Shown: positions 25,501 through 33,798 of the stretch, in pieces
Layout of the letters: every line of letters begins with the position of its first letter
Numbering within the stretch: the stretch's first letter is position 1
Origin: JAQBYK01 sp964499425
GTDB taxonomy: Bacteria > Patescibacteriota > Gracilibacteria > UBA1369 > LOWO2-01-FULL-3
Length of the DNA stretch: 51,698 bases
Reading direction: 5' to 3'
Assembly (NCBI GenBank): GCA_964499425.1
Contig: CAZCLD010000003.1
Span: 1 to 51,698 of the forward strand
The notes under the pieces: generated by a model
Database searches by the model: none
Told to the model about the DNA's origin: nothing
The model's input: the letters and a program-made list of their open reading frames with translations, nothing else
Made by a program: the position numbers and the translations under genes

Positions 25501-27877
25501 AGAGATAAATGCAACTGGGTTTTACAACGATGAATGTACAGAAGATGTCCCAATCAATGTTGAAGCAGGACAATGTCAAAACCTTTCAATTCAGCCAGTT
25601 CAAGGGAAATTTGATCCACAAAAAAACCAATATTCAGTTTTCAATATCAGCGGAGATTTTAAGAATCACAAAGGAGAAATCGTAGTAGAACTAAGCAACG
25701 ACAGTGTAGGAACAATATTTAAGATTCCACCTGATCCACTCGACACACCACGTAAACTAACTTTTTCAAATAACAAAGTAAAAAACTCAAACAACAACCT
25801 AGTTTTCTCTTATCAAAGACCAGCAACTTTCGACGAAAACAGTAAAGTTTCTATAGCAGTAAGAGCAACCAATCCTAGTACTCCAGCTTGCCAAGATACA
25901 ATCACAAAATATGGCGAAGGAGAGGAAGAAGTAACAGAATGTACATACTTTGAGATAACAAACCCAGACCGCCCATGGATAGTCGACAAAGGCGAAGACC
26001 AAGATGATAGAGAGCAATTATTCCAAATCAAGGTTAAAACCAAACCATCAGGCCTCTCTGATGAGCTCTATTATACTTGGGAAGTAACTGATGGAGACGG
26101 ATATTGGAATAGTAATGATGAAGATGATGAAATAACTGAGAAAGGAGACCTTTCTCAAGAATTACTAGAATTTGATGAAGACACCAAAGTAGAAGTATGG
26201 GCATCCCTAGAAGAAAGCGGATCAACCCTAGATAACTGTGAAGACTACATTAAAGCAAAGGCAGAGGACGAAGAAGATCATCTACCAAAGATCACGAAAT
26301 ACGTCTATCCAAAAAACCACCTGAATGACCTAGATGACTTAATTAACATAAACGACCAAATAAGCCATGTGACTTACCTAATCAGATTTGGCGCTGGGAA
26401 TCTTGTTAAATCCACAGAAATCAAAGAAAACAGCTTTACCAACGGCAAAATAGTAGGATCACCATTAGGTGGATCTCTCAATTTTGAAGGAATGAGAATA
26501 AATGTAAATCACGATGGAGACGAATACACCATCCTTCAGACACCAGGCTACAAAGAAGACAGCTATACCGGCAGTTCCTACAGCGACAAGCATTTTGATG
26601 AGAAAGGCAATGGAACAATCGTCGACGAATATGAAGATGATTACAGATGTTCAGACGACAACAACGATCTCTGTATCGTTGGAGATTTCGACACCGCAAT
26701 TAGCAATTTCAAAAAAGGACAGCCAATCAGATTTAAAAATCTAAAAGAGGACACACTGATCTTCATCAAATACCGAATGTCCAACAATTCAGAAATTGAC
26801 GAAGAGAAATGTGAGGAATTAAAAACAGTCTGCGGTGAAGAATTTAATAACAAAGCAAGCTACAAAGCCTATGAAAACGCTGACTTCAGCGGAGAAGACT
26901 ACGAAGACTACGACAAAGCAAAAGTTATAGTAATCTGCCCATTCATACTTACTCGTGAAGGAGGAGATGTGTTCTTTCACGATGTAATAGATACCGGCGT
27001 CGATGTTGCCCAGTGCTCGAAAGTCAAAGGACACACAGGCCCAGGTGTCACTCCCACACCAATACCAGAAGTGACAACACCTAGTACAGGAGCAGGAGAT
27101 ATTCCTGAAGAATTCAAAGATCTTTCGCTAACACTGCCCTCACATGACGTCTGTAAGTACTCCAATCTAGACACAAACTTGGAAGGATACAATGATGTCT
27201 TAAAGAATTTCTCCAGTACAATCTGCGAATTAAGAGCAAATGTTGCCAAGGATTGGACAGAAGAACACATTAACAAATCAATAGAAGCCAACATCACAAG
27301 ATTGACCAGATTCGAAAGCAACAATATATCAACCTGGGGAGAGCAATACACTCTCCTTAATGCTAAAAGTGGTGTTTTCCTTTCAAGCAATTTGAAAATT
27401 GAAAATGAAGTTACAATTGAGGCACCTCAGCCAGGAATCAGTGATGTCCCAGCGGCTCGAACATACATAGTTCAAGGTGGCAATCTCGAAATAAACGCAA
27501 ATATAAAATACGGAGAAACTGATTACAACAACCCAAGCAAGATACCATCCGTAGCTTTCATAGTCATAGACGGAGATATCATAATCGACGCGTCAGTTAC
27601 TCATATCGATGGCATCTTGATGGCAGTAAATACAGATCCTACTCAAGATAAGGGACAAATCAGACACAAACAAGTCAACTCAACCACAAACCAGCTCACA
27701 ATCAACGGTAACCTAATCGGAAACGTCTACGATCTCTTCTCAAAACGTAGAGGGTCCGGAGATCCAACCAAAGACCAAGGTGCAGTGGTAATCCACTATG
27801 ATGAACGCATCCTCCTAAACACACCTCCAGGAATCAGCGAACTCATCGATCTACAACAAGTTATTGTGCCAAACTAG
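22568..27877 (+). CDS. Giant secreted protein with seven cysteine-bounded domains
   Basis: A 1769-residue exported protein. A signal peptide (basic KNKIKKS, hydrophobic core, SASA cleavage region) is followed by an Asn/Asp-rich N-terminal domain. Residues about 325-1225 consist of seven consecutive units of roughly 90-190 residues. Each begins C-x2-hydrophobic (CTNLS, CTGID, CAEIF, CETLN, CEELT, CQNLS, CTYFE) and ends with a second Cys before a beta-strand (NCERNFDI, VCKMSIDI, ACIRRFSI, SCKNSIEV and so on). They look like Ig-like beta-sandwiches with one disulfide each. An Asp/Glu-rich domain, a Pro/Thr linker and a C-terminal beta-rich domain (about 1595-1769, including FIVIDGDIIID and LTINGNLIGNV) follow. 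No catalytic motif is visible. It starts nine bases after the previous giant gene and is probably the exported partner of that locus. Confidence 0.88.
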   Translation: MKNKIKKSLIVLTSITALILGATNFASASYNPVSRDLCTLMVKPFDSTKNAITGSSGNQYINYLNNECEEHVTYPNVYSPQPPLKSDNPLKYNAEGKHLPLTRHDHIYYNDSLHDNYYYKSFVDRFEITLESDGYNSIDLDEIECQTPYPAGFNPSNLAPLLDCSGTVSNLWGGTTITKQYIGNNIRVTWDFGQTNQNGKYIGRPPVWGNNGPNFPEGNFADDDDRSLEFYITLPSEDNDEIWSATTTSKVLVADLSIKKSNFNTNSTLGCSENNVNSPNSGWCYLTPNPGFQTETVFTSSNKTFYWLPIGSVTTVWREPELNICTNLSASMLNETCTAGGETGHRLQYNSVDFSDGTPANLELNWTSTDPQGEFWLYNTNNKLGTGSATTNLNQHNLCYVGEGSVTVVADLPAEQLTDNCERNFDIPEIESVCTGIDAELLDGQVKINNKNAHRLRFNSISFSEDIPAGLLIKWTSDDPNGEFYVASQNGGYIKIGTGSATTNQAETEVFFLGSETVVHVQPDLPANKVPNVCKMSIDIPKSEPICAEIFVDHNETIYTDTYSRFNTAAKDTEGKAFPSKIKYSTSIGDDYGYFSFVKPDNVLKNPTNMVYEIDLIFNNFNILDDISVPLFEPAADFILDYAPQMNPLFSYMPKHYGLSSILALNVNPGVQDPFDGQGGLVDTPGLVDSPLGGPLDDSALADVLFPKSITANQNQVIYFVGKTPGENVIHVRPEDTEEQACIRRFSIEELPRECETLNFTSAPLDPLEIGQSADLDVDPVDQFGDQLPQDTQFKITNTAGGTLTSNVDVELGTTAILSQFPITFEGSTKSGEVTVEIYPKDPYFSDSCKNSIEVGEGLVCEELTYTLKKFPITPVTELEEETLYTISANVTYNLDNDNTVTYKIDNQYGIFVEDIPGVTLNEYVNFLRFFNNVSIETLDAVGIAPTKLKNQITVDENTEVSLVTFSNLPEGFNADVLEINATGFYNDECTEDVPINVEAGQCQNLSIQPVQGKFDPQKNQYSVFNISGDFKNHKGEIVVELSNDSVGTIFKIPPDPLDTPRKLTFSNNKVKNSNNNLVFSYQRPATFDENSKVSIAVRATNPSTPACQDTITKYGEGEEEVTECTYFEITNPDRPWIVDKGEDQDDREQLFQIKVKTKPSGLSDELYYTWEVTDGDGYWNSNDEDDEITEKGDLSQELLEFDEDTKVEVWASLEESGSTLDNCEDYIKAKAEDEEDHLPKITKYVYPKNHLNDLDDLININDQISHVTYLIRFGAGNLVKSTEIKENSFTNGKIVGSPLGGSLNFEGMRINVNHDGDEYTILQTPGYKEDSYTGSSYSDKHFDEKGNGTIVDEYEDDYRCSDDNNDLCIVGDFDTAISNFKKGQPIRFKNLKEDTLIFIKYRMSNNSEIDEEKCEELKTVCGEEFNNKASYKAYENADFSGEDYEDYDKAKVIVICPFILTREGGDVFFHDVIDTGVDVAQCSKVKGHTGPGVTPTPIPEVTTPSTGAGDIPEEFKDLSLTLPSHDVCKYSNLDTNLEGYNDVLKNFSSTICELRANVAKDWTEEHINKSIEANITRLTRFESNNISTWGEQYTLLNAKSGVFLSSNLKIENEVTIEAPQPGISDVPAARTYIVQGGNLEINANIKYGETDYNNPSKIPSVAFIVIDGDIIIDASVTHIDGILMAVNTDPTQDKGQIRHKQVNSTTNQLTINGNLIGNVYDLFSKRRGSGDPTKDQGAVVIHYDERILLNTPPGISELIDLQQVIVPN

Positions 27878-27892
27878 GACAGAAGATATAAT
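27864..27892 (+). promoter_or_regulatory. Predicted promoter of holA
   Basis: TTGTGC (27864-27869) and a perfect TATAAT (27887-27892) are 17 bases apart. Only eight bases separate the -10 from the ATG, implying a leaderless transcript. The -35 lies in the last codons of the giant secreted protein. Confidence 0.6.
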
Positions 27893-27900
27893 CTTCTTCC

Positions 27901-28893
27901 ATGAGCACTGCAGAACCCAATTCGATTTTTCTATTCTACGGAGAAGACAGCTTTTCGAGTAGTCAAAAAATTCTCCTTTGGAAAAAAGAATTCATCAAAA
28001 AATTTGGTGACGACTCAATAGAAACAATAGATGGTAAATCCCTTAATCCATCAGAATTTTCAACTAACATCGAAGCAATCCCCTTTCTTTCAGAAAAAAG
28101 ACTGATTATCGTCAACGACTTCTTGGAAAAAGGAAAAACTGACAACCAGAAACAAGTAGCAGATAATCTATCAAAAGCCACCGATCAATGCATTATCTTA
28201 TTTCACGAGAACAAAGCTCCCGACAAAAGGACCGTTCTCTTCAAAAGGATTTCCAAACTTGGAAAAATAGAAGAATTTAGGACCTTGACCCCACCTGAGG
28301 TTTCGAAATGGATCACTGAAAGGGCAAAAAAAGAAAATATAAAAATCGATTTCGGAACTATAAACTACTTAAGTGAGCACTGCGGACCAAGTTTATGGAC
28401 CATCAGCAGTGAACTTGAAAAACTTAAAATCTACGCAAGCGGCAAGGAAATAAGCAAAGAAATGATCGATGAAGTCGCCACCCAATCCTTAAGTTCCTCA
28501 ATTTTTAAGCTAACTGATTCCGTTGCTCAAAAAAATGTCAAAGAATCACTAAAAACTTTTGGAATACTAAACGAAAGCGGCGAAGATCTGATGATGATTT
28601 TCTTCATGCTAGTTAGACATTTCCGCATACTCCTGCAAGTTCACGAAATGCTTAGTAAGGGCGAAAAACCCTTCAGCATCACCAAAAAACTTAGGCAACA
28701 TCCTTTCGTAATTCAAAAAACCTCAAACCAATCAAAAAATTTCAATCAACGAAAGCTGGAAGAAATTTACAGAATGCTTCTCGATATAGATATCAAAGTT
28801 AAAACAGGAAAAATCAAAAGCTACGGAGCGAATAACAAAGAATTTGCACTAGCAATCGAGCAGTTGATAATCAATTGCTGCAAAAAAGACTAA
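27901..28893 (+). CDS. holA: DNA polymerase III subunit delta
   Basis: The delta subunit of the clamp loader opens the sliding clamp so that DNA polymerase III can be loaded. The 330-residue length is usual. The N-terminal nucleotide-binding-like fold starts IFLFYGEDSFSSSQKIL, which matches the family YGEDxF pattern, and the later EKRLIIVNDF, GPSLWTISSELEKL and SSSIFKLTDSVAQKN stretches match the lid and collar domains. Delta lacks a working ATPase P-loop, as here. The start is fixed by the promoter placed eight bases upstream. Its position next to surface-protein genes has no obvious functional meaning; it probably has its own transcript. Confidence 0.92.
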   Translation: MSTAEPNSIFLFYGEDSFSSSQKILLWKKEFIKKFGDDSIETIDGKSLNPSEFSTNIEAIPFLSEKRLIIVNDFLEKGKTDNQKQVADNLSKATDQCIILFHENKAPDKRTVLFKRISKLGKIEEFRTLTPPEVSKWITERAKKENIKIDFGTINYLSEHCGPSLWTISSELEKLKIYASGKEISKEMIDEVATQSLSSSIFKLTDSVAQKNVKESLKTFGILNESGEDLMMIFFMLVRHFRILLQVHEMLSKGEKPFSITKKLRQHPFVIQKTSNQSKNFNQRKLEEIYRMLLDIDIKVKTGKIKSYGANNKEFALAIEQLIINCCKKD

Positions 28894-28903
28894 ATGATAA
28901 AAT
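28875..28903 (+). promoter_or_regulatory. Predicted promoter of the SLH-domain protein
   Basis: TTGCTG (28875-28880) and TAAAAT (28898-28903) are 17 bases apart. The -35 overlaps the last codons of holA and the leader would be about 25 bases. Confidence 0.5.
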
Positions 28904-28934
28904 CGACCTCGTGGAAAAACCCTAATCCAACACC

Positions 28935-30338
28935 ATGAAAAAACTCATAATTACAATCATTGTTGTTTTATTAAACACAAATACCGCCTTTGCAGATTCC
29001 ATTTTAAGCCCAATAGTCAAAGTCAATCCCGACGATTACGATACCCAGACAACAGGGCTTATTATAAGCGAAGACGGTCATGTTCTAACCACATCCGACA
29101 ATGTAACGCACTCTGGCAACAAGTACACTTATATGGAAGAATTGGATGTTTGTCCCATAAGAATAGAGGAGCATGTAAGCCCCCACTGCGTCCTAAAAGC
29201 AGAAACAGTCATTGCATTACCAAGCCTAAATCTCGCAATTCTTAAAATCACTAACAAAGATGACATCGAGTTTGACTTTGAAATGCCCAAGTTCTCTAAT
29301 TACACACCCACAGAAGACGACGAAGTGAGCATAAACGGCTTTGGATATGAAAGGTATGAATTCACTGGACAAATGCGACAACCAAACGATGAATCTCTTA
29401 TTGGAATGGACGATAGCGTTTTAGGGGAGGAAAAAGGAGACGTGGTAGACATAGTTAATTTTACTGATAAGGCAATTTGGTACTTTCTCACAAGCACTCC
29501 CGTAAATCTTGGGAATTCAGGAAGCCCAGTATATAACTCTCAAAACGACTTAATTGGCCTTTCCTCTAGCTACGGAAACGAAGATGACAATCGGTATTAC
29601 TTAATACCTCCATCCACCAACAATAGCGTTGGATACGTAATTTCAAGCGATACAATCCTGTTTTTTCTAATATCAATGGCTGAAGCAGAAATGTTCGATA
29701 TGGAATTAATTGAAGACCTGTTTACTCAAGAACACATAGAAGAAATTCAAGAGGAAGACAAAAGTATAGATTACGATATTCTCACTGACATAGATCTGTT
29801 ATCCCCATATGCACAGGCCATCTCATACCTGAAAGACGGTGATATTATTTCTGGCTACGACGATGGATCTTTTCGCCCCGATAATCCTTTAAACAGAGCA
29901 GAATTACTTAAAATATTGGTAGAAGCAAAAGGTGATTCACCCAATCCAGCTGCACACAAAAACTGTTTCCCGGATGTAAAAACCGATTGGTATGCTAAAT
30001 ATGTATGCTATGCATTAGATAAAGGCTGGGTAAATGGTTATCCTGATGGCAATTTCAAACCAGAGAATTACGTAAACAAAGCTGAAGCCACAAAAATGCT
30101 AATGAACACCTTTGGATTATACCAATGGCGTAGTGAAACAGCAGGCGGATTCGATGGATTTCCATACTATGACGTAAAAGTTGGAGAGTGGTACATGCAA
30201 TACATTGGACAAGCTAAAGAAATAGGATTACTGGAAGAGACTGATGGATATTTCAATCCGGGAGATAACATAACAAGAGGCCAAATCAGCGAGAATATTT
30301 ATCGCTTACTGATATTATTAGAATCAAACCCTAGCTAA
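28935..30338 (+). CDS. Exported trypsin-fold protein with three SLH domains, probably catalytically inactive
   Basis: A 467-residue secreted protein: signal peptide (residues 1-20, TAFA cleavage), a trypsin/HtrA-like domain (about 25-240) and three S-layer homology domains (about 288-330, 345-395, 405-455) with the usual spacing and GYxDGxFxPxNxxxRAE motif. SLH domains bind secondary cell-wall polymers, so the protein is probably anchored to the cell surface. In the protease domain the serine motif LGNSGSP (Ser194) is kept. The position of the catalytic His in TNxHVV is TTSDNV (Asp55), and the Asp position in DLAxLK is NLAILK (Asn99). It is probably a pseudoprotease or has a shifted His59. 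It overlaps the convergent gatA by 15 bases. Confidence 0.9.
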   Translation: MKKLIITIIVVLLNTNTAFADSILSPIVKVNPDDYDTQTTGLIISEDGHVLTTSDNVTHSGNKYTYMEELDVCPIRIEEHVSPHCVLKAETVIALPSLNLAILKITNKDDIEFDFEMPKFSNYTPTEDDEVSINGFGYERYEFTGQMRQPNDESLIGMDDSVLGEEKGDVVDIVNFTDKAIWYFLTSTPVNLGNSGSPVYNSQNDLIGLSSSYGNEDDNRYYLIPPSTNNSVGYVISSDTILFFLISMAEAEMFDMELIEDLFTQEHIEEIQEEDKSIDYDILTDIDLLSPYAQAISYLKDGDIISGYDDGSFRPDNPLNRAELLKILVEAKGDSPNPAAHKNCFPDVKTDWYAKYVCYALDKGWVNGYPDGNFKPENYVNKAEATKMLMNTFGLYQWRSETAGGFDGFPYYDVKVGEWYMQYIGQAKEIGLLEETDGYFNPGDNITRGQISENIYRLLILLESNPS

Positions 30339-31757
30339 AACACCTCCAACTTTAAGACATTTTCCTTCCTCAAATTGAGGAGCGATTATTTGCAATCCAA
30401 TTGGTAAACCGCCACTAGATTTTCCGCATGGACAAGCTAAAGATGGGAGTCCTGCCGCACTAGCTGGGATAGTTAAAGCATCAGCCATATACATCGCCAA
30501 AGGATCATCAACCATTTCGCCAATCTTAAATGCTATCGTTGGAGCAACTGGCGCAATCAAAACATCCACATCTCTAAAAGCCTTTTCAAAATCCCGGATA
30601 ATTAGAGTCCTAACCCTTTGAGCCTTCTTATAAAAAGCGTCATAATATCCAGCTGATAGGACGTAGGTTCCAATCATAACACGACGCTTTATTTCATCAC
30701 CAAAACCTGCTCCTCTGGCTCTGAAATAGCTATCTACAAGATCCTCTGACTCCTTAGCGGCTTTTCCATAACGTATGCCATCAAACCTTTCCAAATTAGC
30801 AGACAATTCAGCCGGAGTAGCAATATAATAAACCGCTACAGCATATTTAGTCATTGGAAGACTCACATCAATCACCTTGGCACCAGCCCCCTCTAATTTC
30901 TCCACAGAGGCTTTTACAGCTGCAGAAACCTCCTTGCTAACACCTTCTCCAAAATATTCCTTGGGCAAGCCAATCTTGAGCCCCTTAATGTCGCCTCCCA
31001 AAAATTTTGAATAATCTGGCACTTCAACAGGTGGAGTAGTCAAATCACGCCTATCCTGTCCAGCAATAGCCTGCAAAACAGTAGCAGTATCCTCAATATT
31101 CTTCGCAATAGGACCAATTGTATCCCAAGAAGAAGCAAAAGCTGTAACCCCTGATCGACTAACTCGCCCGTAAGTCACCTTAAGCCCATAAGTCCCACAA
31201 AAAGATGCCGGCTGTCTAATCGAACCACCAGTATCCGTTCCAAGACTATACATACACATATCCGCTGCAACGGCTGCAGCACTCCCCCCTGAAGATCCAC
31301 CAGCTACTCGCTCAAAATCATGTGGATTTTTCGTTACTCCAAAACAGGAATGCTCAGTTGAAGCACCACAGGCAAATTCATCCAAATTTGTCTTACCCAT
31401 CATCACCATGCCATTTTCACGTAGCCGCCCAACCACAGTCGCATCATATGGAGGCACAAAATCGCTCAAAATCTGCGAACAACAAGTCGACTTAACACCC
31501 TTAGTATTGATAATGTCCTTCATCCCCATCGGGATCCCCGCCAAAAGTGGCAGATCCTCTCCATCAGCAAGCTTTTTGTCAGCAAATTTCGCAGATTCGT
31601 ATGCACCATCCTCGTCCACATATACAAAAGCTCCTATATCACCATCCTTTTCCCCAATCGCGGTCATACAAGCATCTACTAAATCTTTACTAGAAAATTT
31701 TTTCTTCCTAAGACCCTTGGCCGCTTCACTAATTGTCAGTTCGTTCAATTGGCCCAT
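30324..31757 (-). CDS. gatA: Aspartyl/glutamyl-tRNA amidotransferase subunit A
   Basis: GatA is the amidase that frees ammonia from glutamine or asparagine to convert misacylated Glu-tRNA(Gln) or Asp-tRNA(Asn). The 477 residues carry the amidase signature: the catalytic Lys80 in GMKDII, the GGSSGGSAAAVAA loop with the cis-Ser, and the nucleophilic Ser in GTDTGGSIRQPASFCG. Length and motifs are normal. The start abuts the gatC stop with no gap, so translation is coupled. gatB is not in the window. The last 15 bases overlap the convergent SLH-protein gene. Confidence 0.97.
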   Translation of the reverse strand: MGQLNELTISEAAKGLRKKKFSSKDLVDACMTAIGEKDGDIGAFVYVDEDGAYESAKFADKKLADGEDLPLLAGIPMGMKDIINTKGVKSTCCSQILSDFVPPYDATVVGRLRENGMVMMGKTNLDEFACGASTEHSCFGVTKNPHDFERVAGGSSGGSAAAVAADMCMYSLGTDTGGSIRQPASFCGTYGLKVTYGRVSRSGVTAFASSWDTIGPIAKNIEDTATVLQAIAGQDRRDLTTPPVEVPDYSKFLGGDIKGLKIGLPKEYFGEGVSKEVSAAVKASVEKLEGAGAKVIDVSLPMTKYAVAVYYIATPAELSANLERFDGIRYGKAAKESEDLVDSYFRARGAGFGDEIKRRVMIGTYVLSAGYYDAFYKKAQRVRTLIIRDFEKAFRDVDVLIAPVAPTIAFKIGEMVDDPLAMYMADALTIPASAAGLPSLACPCGKSSGGLPIGLQIIAPQFEEGKCLKVGGVLARV

Positions 31758-32045
31758 TTAAATTGCACGTTTTACTCTGATTTGCTTACTATCGATTGGA
31801 AGCTCACTACAGTTAAGCAGTTCTTCTCTAGAACTTTGTGAAGGAAGAATTTCATCCACCTCCATAGCATTCCTAAGACCAGTTACTTGGCTTGTTTCTA
31901 CCACATTTTCCGTATCCACCTCTTCTAAAATCTTCATATATCCCAGCACTTTTGAAAGCTGACCAGCAAATTTCTTCACTTCCGCATCAGTCAACTGGAT
32001 ACGCGCTAATTTGGCAATATGTCTAACTTGTTTCTCGTCAAGCAT
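31758..32045 (-). CDS. gatC: Aspartyl/glutamyl-tRNA amidotransferase subunit C
   Basis: GatC is the small subunit that wraps around GatA and stabilises the GatCAB complex. The 95 residues match the family: RHIAKLARIQLTDAEVKKFAGQLSKVLGYMKILEEVDT, then the conserved DEILPSQSSREELL C-terminal element. It lies directly upstream of gatA. Its start is 43 bases from the divergent membrane-protein gene, with overlapping -10 boxes read in both directions at 32070-32079. Confidence 0.95.
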   Translation of the reverse strand: MLDEKQVRHIAKLARIQLTDAEVKKFAGQLSKVLGYMKILEEVDTENVVETSQVTGLRNAMEVDEILPSQSSREELLNCSELPIDSKQIRVKRAI

Positions 32046-32069
32046 AAAATATGGTCAAAAAACAGCAGT

Positions 32070-32079
32070 AGTATATAAT
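32070..32079. promoter_or_regulatory. Overlapping divergent -10 boxes between gatC and the small membrane-protein gene
   Basis: TATAAT reads on the plus strand at 32074-32079, nine bases before the ATG at 32089, with a weak TGGTCA 16 bases upstream. On the minus strand the same bases give TATACT (32070-32075) for gatC. The two polymerases could not occupy the site at once. Confidence 0.45.
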
Positions 32080-32088
32080 CACTCAGAA

Positions 32089-32400
32089 ATGAAAACAATC
32101 CAAAACGTAAAAAAGGTTGCCCTTGTTTTTTTCATAATTACAGGACTGGCACATTTGGGATCAAGTGTGCTGATATCCAACGAAATTTGGCTTAAAAAAG
32201 CCTATATCCTGAATAAAACAATGGATATTCCTTTTATAATTACTGGATTAATTTATGCTATCGCATCACTTAGACTAACCCTGACTAACCCCGAGAAAAA
32301 GCACAAAATTCTGGACATTATTCTAATTTGTGTAATTATATTGGTCCTCATAGGTCTAATCCTAATCAATCTATTAGTTCCCGATCTAAAAAATGCTTAA
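32089..32400 (+). CDS. Small integral membrane protein
   Basis: A 103-residue protein of unknown function with three clear hydrophobic segments (about residues 9-31, 43-62 and 73-97) and a short charged linker. I chose the ATG at 32089 because it follows the -10 box closely and gives a sensible membrane-protein start; an upstream in-frame ATG at 32011 would run through the gatC start region. Its last bases overlap the next gene by eight, so they are probably translated together. Confidence 0.65.
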   Translation: MKTIQNVKKVALVFFIITGLAHLGSSVLISNEIWLKKAYILNKTMDIPFIITGLIYAIASLRLTLTNPEKKHKILDIILICVIILVLIGLILINLLVPDLKNA

Positions 32401-32857
32401 TCGTAAGAAAAAAATAGTAGTAATGGTTTTTGGCACCTTTGATTACCTCCATGCTGGACACGAAAACCTATTTAAACAAGCAAGAGAGCTAGGTGATCAT
32501 GTTGTTGCAATCATTGCAAGAGATCGCACTGTAAAAACAATCAAAGGAGATTTACCGGATCACAGTGAAAAAGAAAGGCTAAAAAATCTAAAAGAAACCA
32601 GTTGGAGCGATCACACTGTACTGGGAAATCATAAGGACAAAATGCGAGTAATCCGAGACTATAGGCCAGACATAATCGCACTAGGCTACGATCAATACGC
32701 ATTCACATATGGTATCAAAAAAATGCTAATCGATCTCGGCTTAGACTCAAGAATAGAACGCCTAAAACCTTACCGCCCCGATATGTACAAGTCCTCAATC
32801 CTGAAAAAGCAAATTAGCAGCACGAATAAAATATCGTCCCTACCAATAGTAGCTTAA
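32393..32857 (+). CDS. RibL-like nucleotidyltransferase, candidate FAD synthetase
   Basis: A 154-residue single-domain cytidylyltransferase-fold protein. The nucleotide-binding motif FGTFDYLHAGHENLFKQA (HxGH type) is at about residues 13-30. The rest fits the archaeal FAD synthetase RibL pattern better than glycerol-3-phosphate cytidylyltransferase: VVAIIARDRTVKTIKG, DHTVLGNHKDKMRVI, and DIIALGYDQ. I infer that it adenylates FMN to FAD, replacing the missing half of RibF (a lone riboflavin kinase is at 11858-12211). An alternative is another small nucleotidyl transfer, for example to a sugar or alcohol phosphate. It overlaps the small membrane-protein gene by eight bases and precedes ftsX by two. 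Confidence 0.75.
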   Translation: MLNRKKKIVVMVFGTFDYLHAGHENLFKQARELGDHVVAIIARDRTVKTIKGDLPDHSEKERLKNLKETSWSDHTVLGNHKDKMRVIRDYRPDIIALGYDQYAFTYGIKKMLIDLGLDSRIERLKPYRPDMYKSSILKKQISSTNKISSLPIVA

Positions 32858-32859
32858 TT

Positions 32860-33798
32860 ATGCCAAATAAACCCTCAGCCGGAATATTATTTGAAAGAAG
32901 CCTAAAACTAGGAGTTTTGAACATCTGGAGAAATAAAGTACTCTCTTTAGCAACAATCTTTGTCATAGCCACAATTATTTTTATCTTCAACATCATTCTT
33001 GCAGTTAATTTCATCGCGCAAGATGCACTTAACAATCTCAACAAAAAAATCGATGTCACCATCTATCTCAAAGAAAGCACCAATTACGAACAAGCTCAAA
33101 GCCTAAGCCAAGAAATAAGCAACCTAAAAGGAATCAGCGAAATCAGTTACACCAGCAAAGAAGATGCACTAGATAAGATCAAAAAGACAAACCCAAATCT
33201 ATCTCTCGTATTTGAAAAATACTCAGATATAGACAATCCCCTACCAGCTAGCCTAAATGTAACAACTGTCCATCCAAAATATCACCAGGAAATCGCAGAT
33301 TTCCTAATGGAAGATAAATATCAGATTTACCTATCAAATGTAATCACAAATAGTAATGAGGAAAACAACTCAATTATCTCCAGCGTCTCAAAGAACCTGC
33401 TAGAGCTAACCAATTTCACGCATCAATTAATTTTCTGGCTAATCATGACCTTTGTGCTAGGAGGTGTTCTAATTATTCTAAATGCCCTTCAACTAACGAT
33501 TTTTACACGAAAAAAAGAAATAAGTGTAATGAAATTAGTTGGCGCATCTCGGTGGTTTATCAGATCACCATTCATAATTGAAAGTATAATATACGGAATA
33601 CTATCAGTCGCGATCAGCTTTCTAATGCTATATTTACTAGCACAAAACATTTCAATCCAAGAAACCAGTCTATGGAACTATTACACCGGTATAGACTTTA
33701 GTTTGATATTCTTAATCGAGCTAGGAGCAACAATCCTCTTAAGTATCTTTAGTTCAATCGTAGCAATCCACGAATACCTTCGAAAAGACCTTTTATGA
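32860..33798 (+). CDS. ftsX: Cell division protein FtsX
   Basis: FtsX is the membrane half of the FtsEX complex, which controls peptidoglycan hydrolases at the septum. The 312 residues show one N-terminal membrane segment (about 25-48), an extracytoplasmic domain with VTIYLKESTNYEQAQSL and LPASLNV, then three C-terminal membrane segments with the conserved cytoplasmic loop RKKEISVMKLVGASRWFIRSPFIIE. The ATPase partner FtsE, usually next door, is not in the window. MltG at 42812-43822 is another peptidoglycan factor here. The stop overlaps the recO start (ATGA). Confidence 0.93.
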   Translation: MPNKPSAGILFERSLKLGVLNIWRNKVLSLATIFVIATIIFIFNIILAVNFIAQDALNNLNKKIDVTIYLKESTNYEQAQSLSQEISNLKGISEISYTSKEDALDKIKKTNPNLSLVFEKYSDIDNPLPASLNVTTVHPKYHQEIADFLMEDKYQIYLSNVITNSNEENNSIISSVSKNLLELTNFTHQLIFWLIMTFVLGGVLIILNALQLTIFTRKKEISVMKLVGASRWFIRSPFIIESIIYGILSVAISFLMLYLLAQNISIQETSLWNYYTGIDFSLIFLIELGATILLSIFSSIVAIHEYLRKDLL

